Assembly (NCBI GenBank): GCA_041658405.1
Contig: JBBAAG010000061.1
Coordinates: 1 to 19,725, forward strand
Reading direction: 5' to 3'
DNA: 19,725 nucleotides
Source: Elusimicrobiota bacterium
GTDB lineage: Bacteria > Elusimicrobiota > UBA5214 > JBBAAG01
Shown: in pieces, positions 13,747 through 19,725 of the stretch
Numbering within the stretch: the stretch's first letter is position 1
Layout: each line of letters starts with the position of its first letter
Notes under the pieces: model-generated
What the model was told of the DNA's origin: nothing
The model's database searches: none
What the model saw: the letters and a program-made list of their open reading frames with translations, nothing else
Translations under genes and position numbers: made by a program

Positions 13747-15792
13747 ATGATAAATATTATTTTTCGTAAAATACAGAGTTTCTTTTTTTTGTTTGCCGTT
13801 TGTGCAATACCCTGTATTTATACAACTGGCCTGTTATCCGCAGAAATAAATGTGCCGGCCAGTAGTGTCCCCGCAACTGTTGTCTCGTTAGAACCTCTAA
13901 AAATTGTAATGTTGAACCCGTGTTACCGTAACAGTATATATGCGGGCCAAAATCTTGACGAAATTGAACTGCAAATAGAATTTACTTTACCTCAAACCCA
14001 ACTTGATGCAACTAAACTTTTGGTGAAACTCTATTCTCCTGTGACAGACAAAATATTTTCGCAAAAGGAAGTTTACCGGCCAACCGCCTTGGTACGATTA
14101 TCACTACCCGTAAAAGATTTGCCAGTTGGCGATTATAAGGTAACAGCCAGTTTACGGGATACCGAAAATAAAGAATTTTTTCGGTGCTCTGAACCCTTAA
14201 AAAAACTCCCCCCTGTTAAAGGAGAAGTGAGGATCACGGAAAACCTAGTAACTTTAGTTGATGGAGAACCTTTCTTACCTTTCGGATGGCTCTCCGTAGG
14301 CGACGATTTTGAAAGAGTTGCTCAGCAAGGATGTACTGCAGTCCATGATTATAACGTTTACTTTTACGACGATGCAACGCTCAAGAAATGGTTTGACCGG
14401 GCACATAAAGCTGGGCTTAAAGTAGTGATTTATCCTTTTCCGGAACGAAAAATGGTTGACGCAAATGCCTGGCAAAGCCCGCTTTCTGAGGAAGAAGCTG
14501 AAAAAATAAAGGGGTTTGTTAATAAATGGAAGACCGAACCTGCGCTTTTGGCATGGTACTTAGCTGATGAACCGGAAATACGAAAAACTCTTCCCGAACG
14601 AGTAACAGCTATCTATCAGCTCTTACGGGAACAGGACCCGTATCATCCATGCACAATGCTGAATTATACCTTAGCCGGGATTCGTAAATATGGAGCGGGC
14701 AGTGATATTTTGATGCCCGACCCATACTTCCATTTTATAAAGGGAGGCGGGCCGACCCGGCCGTTGATCAAGATAACTAAATTTATGGAAACAATAAAGA
14801 AAGCTACCGACAACAAAAAACCGGCCTGGATCACGCCGCAAGGGTTTAACTACGGCGATTTGCTTAAGAAACTTACAAACGAACGGGCACCGAATTTTAT
14901 TGAATTGCGCAATATAACCTACCAGTCGGTCTGCGGCGGGGCTAAAGGGTTTTTGTGGTATTCATACGCGTATCACCAGAACTATCCGGACTTAACACTA
15001 GGAATTCCGTATTTAGCAAAAGAAGTTCAAATCTTAAAAAAAGCAATACTTAGCGCTGACTCAAAAAAAAGTGTGCAGATATTTCCTGCGAACCCGGCAG
15101 TCGTATATTCGCTGCGCGAAGTAGCAGATAAAATGTGTTTGTTCTTAGTGAATACCAGCTCACAAAATATTAAGTTAGAGTTTTCCATAGAAGGAACAAC
15201 AAATCTAACGAATCTATACGTTGTTTCAACAACCCGCCAGTTAAAATCAATGGGGGATAAATTTGCTGACGAGTTCCGTCCTTACGAAACCAATATTTAT
15301 ACTACCGACGAGAATATGGTAAAGGGTTCATCCACTATTGATCAGATTGAAAACGAAATTAAGCAAGCCAAGTCAAACCTCAAAAAACCTGACAATTTAG
15401 CGTTTGAAGAGTTAGGCGCTACAGCTACCGCATCGTCATCCCGTTATCCGGCATACGCACAACACGTATTAGATGGTACTGTTGAAGACCGGGGAGTTGT
15501 TTGGTACGATACTACGCCAAATGAATATCCCGACTGGATTGAAGTTACTTTACCACAAATAGAAATAGTTTCTAAAGTGGTAGTTTATACTTCCACCTTA
15601 AAGAATTATGTGGTACAGGTCAAAACTGACGCCCCGGAGCAAGACTGGAAAACTGTCGCACAAATTGAAGATAACCAGCAAGATATGGTGGTAACTGAAT
15701 TTACGCCGATAAAAACAAACAAAATACGGTTATGGATAACAGCTACGCGTGGGCCAACATCAAGAGTTTCAGAAATAGAACTTTACCGCTGA
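13747..15792 (+). CDS. Secreted TIM-barrel glycoside hydrolase with C-terminal F5/8 type C (discoidin-like) domain
   Basis: This 681-aa exported protein has a signal peptide (about 1-32). A beta-sandwich domain (about 50-155) is followed by a TIM-barrel region (about 165-440: GEPFLPFGW, GCTAVHDYNVYF, KAGLKVVIYPFP, LLAWYLADEPE, KGFLWYSYAYH). The ADEPE segment places D274/E275 at the strand-4 position where clan GH-A enzymes have their acid/base. A short beta domain (about 450-530) and an F5/8C-type domain (about 553-681: ATATASSSRYPAYAQHVLDGT, WIEVTLPQIEIVSKVVVY, RVSEIELYR) follow; such domains often bind galactose-type sugars. The likely role is extracellular glycan hydrolysis, family unassigned. 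ATG 13747 follows the upstream stop by one base; an earlier TTG at 13708 lies inside that gene and is rejected. The 3' end overlaps the convergent gene by 10 bases. Confidence 0.82.
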   Translation: MINIIFRKIQSFFFLFAVCAIPCIYTTGLLSAEINVPASSVPATVVSLEPLKIVMLNPCYRNSIYAGQNLDEIELQIEFTLPQTQLDATKLLVKLYSPVTDKIFSQKEVYRPTALVRLSLPVKDLPVGDYKVTASLRDTENKEFFRCSEPLKKLPPVKGEVRITENLVTLVDGEPFLPFGWLSVGDDFERVAQQGCTAVHDYNVYFYDDATLKKWFDRAHKAGLKVVIYPFPERKMVDANAWQSPLSEEEAEKIKGFVNKWKTEPALLAWYLADEPEIRKTLPERVTAIYQLLREQDPYHPCTMLNYTLAGIRKYGAGSDILMPDPYFHFIKGGGPTRPLIKITKFMETIKKATDNKKPAWITPQGFNYGDLLKKLTNERAPNFIELRNITYQSVCGGAKGFLWYSYAYHQNYPDLTLGIPYLAKEVQILKKAILSADSKKSVQIFPANPAVVYSLREVADKMCLFLVNTSSQNIKLEFSIEGTTNLTNLYVVSTTRQLKSMGDKFADEFRPYETNIYTTDENMVKGSSTIDQIENEIKQAKSNLKKPDNLAFEELGATATASSSRYPAYAQHVLDGTVEDRGVVWYDTTPNEYPDWIEVTLPQIEIVSKVVVYTSTLKNYVVQVKTDAPEQDWKTVAQIEDNQQDMVVTEFTPIKTNKIRLWITATRGPTSRVSEIELYR

Positions 15793-17060
15793 AGAGTTAG
15801 TTGTTTCTGTCTGCCACCGGAAAGGTTAATGGTTAACGTACCTTCAACTTCCCTTAATGGGACTCCTTTAGCGGAATTTGGATAACTCACCGGGTTTCGG
15901 TCCAGTGTGTCGTTAATCACACAGTTTACAAATTCAACACCGCCGATTGGTTCCGTAGATCCTGGCCGGGAGTGAAACTTGATTGGAATAGATGCAGCAG
16001 GCTTGTCCGATATTTTGTTCAGAATAGAGCAATTAACAAAGCGTAACTTACATCCGGTAACTGGTTTGTCTTCTATCAATACGCCATAGCTTTTACCTGA
16101 CTCAAACGTACAATTTATGAATTCAACTATACCTTTGACTGTTTCTGACGATATGTTGCCGGTTAGAAAACGTAAAGAACCTTTTGTGTCACCAACAGCT
16201 TTACAGTCTTCAATCCGGATAGATATTGGTTTGGTATCCGCTCCCATTTCTTTTAGTGCAAAAAGATAACCGTACGATTTATTACTCTCTGCGGTACAGT
16301 TACGTAATAAAATATTGTCCAGCAGTTCGTCAGAATTATTTGGTTCAAAATCAATCCCAGCCTGAGGCGCAGCACCAGCGGTGTATCGCATAATAGTGTT
16401 CTCTATCAACAGATTTTGTGCGCTAATAACACTTATACCCTGACGGTAATTATTTTCTGATACAACATCCTTAATATGAACATCCTTATTTGTGACACCT
16501 TTTTTCGCAACACCCAGATATATACCATCTCCCCCACTCTCAGCGAGGGTAAGCCCATAAATTTTTATATTGGAACAACTGAAAAAACTAAGAACATGCC
16601 GCCATTCAGCTTTTTCGTAGTCAGGCAATTTATAATCTCCCCTGTTCATCCGCAGAGTTGCACCGTAACCTGTAAGTATAATATTGTCTTGATTATCAGC
16701 ACGGAACAGGCAGTCTGTTTTGCCTTTAAACTCGCCGCGTTTAGCTACAACCTCTACTCCTTTTTCAAAAAGTATTTCCTGGTTACCGACAAGTTTAATA
16801 GGCCTTACGATCCACGGTTTACCGGCATTATCAACGATTATCTTTTTCGCACCAGAATTAATTGCTGACTGTAAAGCATTAGTTGCGTCCTCCGGATTAA
16901 ATCCCCACCATATTGCCTGAGCAACTTCAACTTTACCTGAAATAACCTTATCAATTGCCTGTTGGTTAACTTTGTTCATGTTTAACATTTGTTCCTCACA
17001 AAATACTTCTGGTAGAGCGGCTAATATTATAATCCAAAATACGATTAGTTTCCTATTCAT
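15783..17060 (-). CDS. Secreted right-handed parallel beta-helix protein (pectate-lyase-like fold)
   Basis: This 425-aa protein has a signal peptide (about 1-21, ending EVFC). An N-terminal segment (WWGFNPEDATNALQSAINSGAKKIIVDNAGKPWIV) matches the start of Pectate_lyase_3 and GH28-like beta helices. Many beta-helix coils follow: NIILTGYGATLRM, NIKIYGLTLAESGGDGIYLG, DVHIKDVVSENNYRQGISVISAQNLLIENT, and repeated VEFINCTFES-type rungs. Such proteins bind or cleave acidic polysaccharides. The GGDGIYLG and NYRQGISV rungs line up with the usual active-site face, but the GH28 aspartate trio is not evident, so catalysis is uncertain. GGAGG lies 5 bases before ATG 17060. It is convergent with the glycosidase, overlapping 10 bases with no terminator between them. 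Confidence 0.8.
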   Translation of the reverse strand: MNRKLIVFWIIILAALPEVFCEEQMLNMNKVNQQAIDKVISGKVEVAQAIWWGFNPEDATNALQSAINSGAKKIIVDNAGKPWIVRPIKLVGNQEILFEKGVEVVAKRGEFKGKTDCLFRADNQDNIILTGYGATLRMNRGDYKLPDYEKAEWRHVLSFFSCSNIKIYGLTLAESGGDGIYLGVAKKGVTNKDVHIKDVVSENNYRQGISVISAQNLLIENTIMRYTAGAAPQAGIDFEPNNSDELLDNILLRNCTAESNKSYGYLFALKEMGADTKPISIRIEDCKAVGDTKGSLRFLTGNISSETVKGIVEFINCTFESGKSYGVLIEDKPVTGCKLRFVNCSILNKISDKPAASIPIKFHSRPGSTEPIGGVEFVNCVINDTLDRNPVSYPNSAKGVPLREVEGTLTINLSGGRQKQLTLQR

Positions 17061-17132
17061 TAATCCTCCATTTGCTTAATACATAAAATAGACTTTACCT
17101 TTTTTGACCAAAGATATTTTACTAATTTTAAG

Positions 17133-17245
17133 TGCTTACTATCTTATCTTCTGAAAGGCCAAAACTGTCCCTCGACTCGAAACAATATTCAGCATTACCC
17201 GTCAAGAGGTGTACAAAGCGTTAACTATTCAATTACGGTTTAATG
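17133..17245 (+). pseudogene. Remnant of the 3' end of a Fic gene
   Basis: The sequence TGCTTACTATC ... CTTCTGAA ... GCCAAAA-CTGTCCCTC ... GTGTACAAAGCGTTAAC matches Fic coding bases 13059-13152 (the winged-helix region). It then skips about 55 bp and resumes with TATTC-ATTACGGTTTAAT, matching 13208-13226 up to the Fic stop codon. Single-base changes and a one-base loss break the frame. It lies in the 187-bp gap between the beta-helix gene (17060) and the FN3 protein end (17248) and fills most of it; the AT-rich bases 17061-17132 show only the beta-helix gene's ribosome-binding site. Confidence 0.85.
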
Positions 17246-17247
17246 CC

Positions 17248-19725
17248 CTATTTGATTACAACAATCCTACTCGTTTGTTTGAATACATCTGACTCAAGAT
17301 ATGCAAAATATACACCTGAACTAACTTTGTTATTATCCGAGTTTGTACCATCCCACTCAATCACACCCCAACCATTCTTTTGGTCGCCTTCTATCATCCT
17401 TACAAGTTCACCCGCGGTGTTGTACACTTTCAACCTCAGATATGATGCGGGTTCCAATAAATAGTAATGAATCACCGCTTTACTCCCAGCTTTCTGTAAG
17501 TCCAGACGATTCCCCAATACGTACATCTTGTTCTCAGTTTGTTTGAGGTCAACTATAAGGTGTAATGTCCTTGAACTTTTCAACCCAGCCTCGTCTGTTG
17601 TGTCAATCACTATCAAGACCACTTGTCCTGTGGTTAGGTCAGTTTCACGAATTGTATATGCATACTTATAAAAAACCATATCACCCATAACTATCTTATC
17701 AATCAATATTGCTGTATTGCTACAAACCTTTAATGCCGGATCCTGCCTTAACATCTCTCCAATATAGAAACTTATCGTTATCTTCCCAAGCTGAGTTATA
17801 GTTTTAGGAGTAATTTCAACAGTCTCTACCACAGGCGGTTGAGTGTCCGTGGGAGTGACTGATTGTATATCAGATATTACACTTTGATTACCGTTGATAT
17901 CCATAGCACAGATGTAGTACTGATATTCTTTCCCGCTTTTTAATCCAATATCGATATATGTACACCTACCCTTGGGTAAGACAAAGAGTTCTGTGAATTC
18001 AGCAGTACCTGCACCTTCTGCACGGAAAATATGATATTCTTTCAAATCATTTTCCATATTTGTAGACCAGTTTAGTTCCACCTGTTTCCCGGAAGAGTCA
18101 GGGATTAGTGTTAATCCACTCGGTTTTGCTGGTGGAATATTATCCGTCAAGGACGTAGCGTATCCAAACACCTGCGTAGATGATAAACTTTCATTTCCTG
18201 AAGTATCGTATGAGGTAACAATAAAATAGTATGTAACATTATTGATCAACCCTGTACATTGATAGTTTTTCGTTACAATCTTCACTCCACCTATCGCGTT
18301 TCCTGCTGGTGTTGTACTGCCGATAAACTGGTATCCTCCGCCATTGTTGGTAGTAGAACGGTACACGCGATACCCTGCAAGATCGGTATCTTCAATTTCG
18401 GTATTCCACGTCAGTATAAGTTTATTCCCTTTCTGTGGGTCTGTAATTGAAATTCCAGTAACATTAGGCGGTGGAATAATGTCTATATTGGTAGGAAATG
18501 CACTGGAGATACTCGAATTCCCGCTGACGTTACCACTATCATCCGCTGCTTGGAGTTTGTAGTAATACGTCTCTTTTGCCAACAATCCGCTATCTACAAA
18601 GGGAGACGTTGTCGCTCCTGTTGAAACCACTTTTTGATAAGTACCATTGTTACTGTTTGAACGCCAAATATGGTATATAGTTGCGTTGGCAACGCTGTCC
18701 CATTGTATCCTCAATCTCGCATTGGTTTGCAGGTCTGTTACTGTCACATTAGACGGTGGGGATAGGGTTACTACTACGCCGGTAGGAACTTCTGACTTTT
18801 CTGTAGAGTACCCGCTTTCATTGCCGGTAATGTCGTATGATGTAACTACATAGTAATATCTTATTCCATTAGTTAACCCTGTATCCTGATATGTGTTAAC
18901 ATTCGTTGCTATAGTGGTGGCCAACTCGTATCCTGTACCGCTAGTACGACGGTATATTTTGTATCCCGCAAGATTCGCTGCGTTCACTCCAGTCCAAAAA
19001 AGGTTGAGTTTGCCACCTGTTGCGGGGTTGGTAATTGAAACATCCGAAGGCGAAGATAATACGATTTGTGCAATATATGGGTAGGCAGAAACTACACCGG
19101 AAAATTCAGAATTACCAGATGTATCATTGTAAGAGGCAATATTATAATAATAAGTAGTTCCATCCTTTAAGCTCACATCTGTATACGAAAGATTTGTTGT
19201 TTGATTTACAATAATAGTAGTTGGATCCCATGGGCCACTACTTTGCGTTGAACGATAAACCTTATATCCAGACACTGATTCACCAGTTGTTGGTGTTATC
19301 CAAGTTACAAGAATTTGTCCTGATAATCCTGACGCATTTACTGTTAATATTGGTGGATATAAACCACCATTGCCACCGTTATATTTCTCAATACACAACA
19401 AATGCCCGCCCATAGTACCAATATAAATATTTCCGTTGTACGGTACCGCTGCGCTTATCAAATATCCAACATCGCATTTGTATTTCCATAATAACGTCCC
19501 GCTAGACCCGTTATCTTTCACAGCAAACAACTGGCCACCATAACAGCTTGGGATATAAACTATTCCATTCTTTTCAGTGATCCGATTTCTTAAAATATCT
19601 GATGTTGAAGTTTTATCTCCCAAATTTACTGTCCAAATGGGTACTGCAGACGTGCTATTGTAGCATCCAAGAACTGCAGTTGTGTATTTACTATAAACAC
19701 GAGTCCCGGTTTCGTTCACCCCTAA
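17248..19725 (-). CDS. Large surface protein: propeller end, five FN3 domains, Ig-like domain, FlgD-like C-terminus (5'-truncated)
   Basis: The frame is open to the window edge, so the 825 visible residues are the C-terminal part; the GTG at 19719 is probably internal. The first 115 residues look like PQQ-type propeller blades (GIVYIPSCYGGQLFAVK, GTLLWKYKCDVG, GNIYIGTMGGHLLCIEK). Five FN3 domains follow (starting about residues 120, 217, 318, 417 and 533), each with a YKVYRS or YHIWRS-type strand and a G-TYYY-I/V-YD--GN ending. An Ig-like domain (about 637-735) and a FlgD-like C-terminal domain (LRLKVYNTAGELVRMI, WDGTNSDNNKVSSGVYF) complete it. Such proteins act as adhesins or binding platforms at the surface. 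No enzymatic site is visible. There is no partner gene downstream; the Fic remnant begins just past its end. Confidence 0.83.
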   Translation of the reverse strand, partial: LGVNETGTRVYSKYTTAVLGCYNSTSAVPIWTVNLGDKTSTSDILRNRITEKNGIVYIPSCYGGQLFAVKDNGSSGTLLWKYKCDVGYLISAAVPYNGNIYIGTMGGHLLCIEKYNGGNGGLYPPILTVNASGLSGQILVTWITPTTGESVSGYKVYRSTQSSGPWDPTTIIVNQTTNLSYTDVSLKDGTTYYYNIASYNDTSGNSEFSGVVSAYPYIAQIVLSSPSDVSITNPATGGKLNLFWTGVNAANLAGYKIYRRTSGTGYELATTIATNVNTYQDTGLTNGIRYYYVVTSYDITGNESGYSTEKSEVPTGVVVTLSPPSNVTVTDLQTNARLRIQWDSVANATIYHIWRSNSNNGTYQKVVSTGATTSPFVDSGLLAKETYYYKLQAADDSGNVSGNSSISSAFPTNIDIIPPPNVTGISITDPQKGNKLILTWNTEIEDTDLAGYRVYRSTTNNGGGYQFIGSTTPAGNAIGGVKIVTKNYQCTGLINNVTYYFIVTSYDTSGNESLSSTQVFGYATSLTDNIPPAKPSGLTLIPDSSGKQVELNWSTNMENDLKEYHIFRAEGAGTAEFTELFVLPKGRCTYIDIGLKSGKEYQYYICAMDINGNQSVISDIQSVTPTDTQPPVVETVEITPKTITQLGKITISFYIGEMLRQDPALKVCSNTAILIDKIVMGDMVFYKYAYTIRETDLTTGQVVLIVIDTTDEAGLKSSRTLHLIVDLKQTENKMYVLGNRLDLQKAGSKAVIHYYLLEPASYLRLKVYNTAGELVRMIEGDQKNGWGVIEWDGTNSDNNKVSSGVYFAYLESDVFKQTSRIVVIK

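Overview
The window looks like a chromosomal segment of an uncultivated, probably Gram-negative bacterium. The evidence is moderate to low GC by eye, many Sec-exported multidomain proteins, repeated fibronectin-type III (FN3) modules, FlgD-like or sorting-type C-terminal domains, and tRNA genes without an encoded CCA. This style is familiar from candidate-phylum genomes such as the Elusimicrobiota, Omnitrophota and Firestonebacteria relatives. The sequence contains no marker gene that fixes the phylum, so that placement is inference.

Layout. Positions 1-7007 (+) form a run of exported or hydrolytic genes: the 3' end of a GH36-like alpha-galactosidase, a membrane-anchored GyrI-like protein, and two tandem paralogous secreted metallophosphoesterases of the purple-acid-phosphatase fold (970 and 971 aa). 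A strong promoter and two tRNA genes follow (Arg-TCT, His-GTG). Positions 7385-9063 (-) hold two translationally coupled exported proteins of unknown function. Positions 9280-12078 hold a broken copy of a Fic gene, an AAA/DUF4143 ATPase (-), a repeat-bearing spacer and an exported protein combining a SPOR-like domain with a TolB-like propeller (-). Positions 12159-13745 (+) hold an intact class II Fic protein with its promoter and operator, then a small helical protein. Positions 13747-15792 (+) encode a secreted TIM-barrel glycosidase with an F5/8C domain. On the minus strand, 15783-17060 encodes a parallel beta-helix protein and 17248-19725 (open at the window edge) a large FN3-repeat surface protein.

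How the genes relate. Most of the window fits extracellular breakdown or scavenging of glycans and phosphate esters plus surface display: alpha-galactosidase, phosphatases, glycosidase and beta-helix protein. Four of these proteins (both phosphatases, the 7385-8380 protein and the 17248-19725 protein) share a C-terminal beta-sandwich tail that suggests a common surface-attachment or secretion route.

The most distinctive accessory signal is the Fic module. The intact gene carries its inhibitory helix and a C-terminal winged helix on one chain. Its start is preceded by a sigma70 promoter and three tandem 11-bp iterons. Two internally deleted Fic remnants lie elsewhere in the window, and one keeps the promoter and all three iterons. 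Two further dispersed repeat families (R1 and R2) sit next to the Fic gene, the small helical gene, the ATPase and tRNA-His. Together these suggest an accessory module that has been repeatedly copied and eroded.
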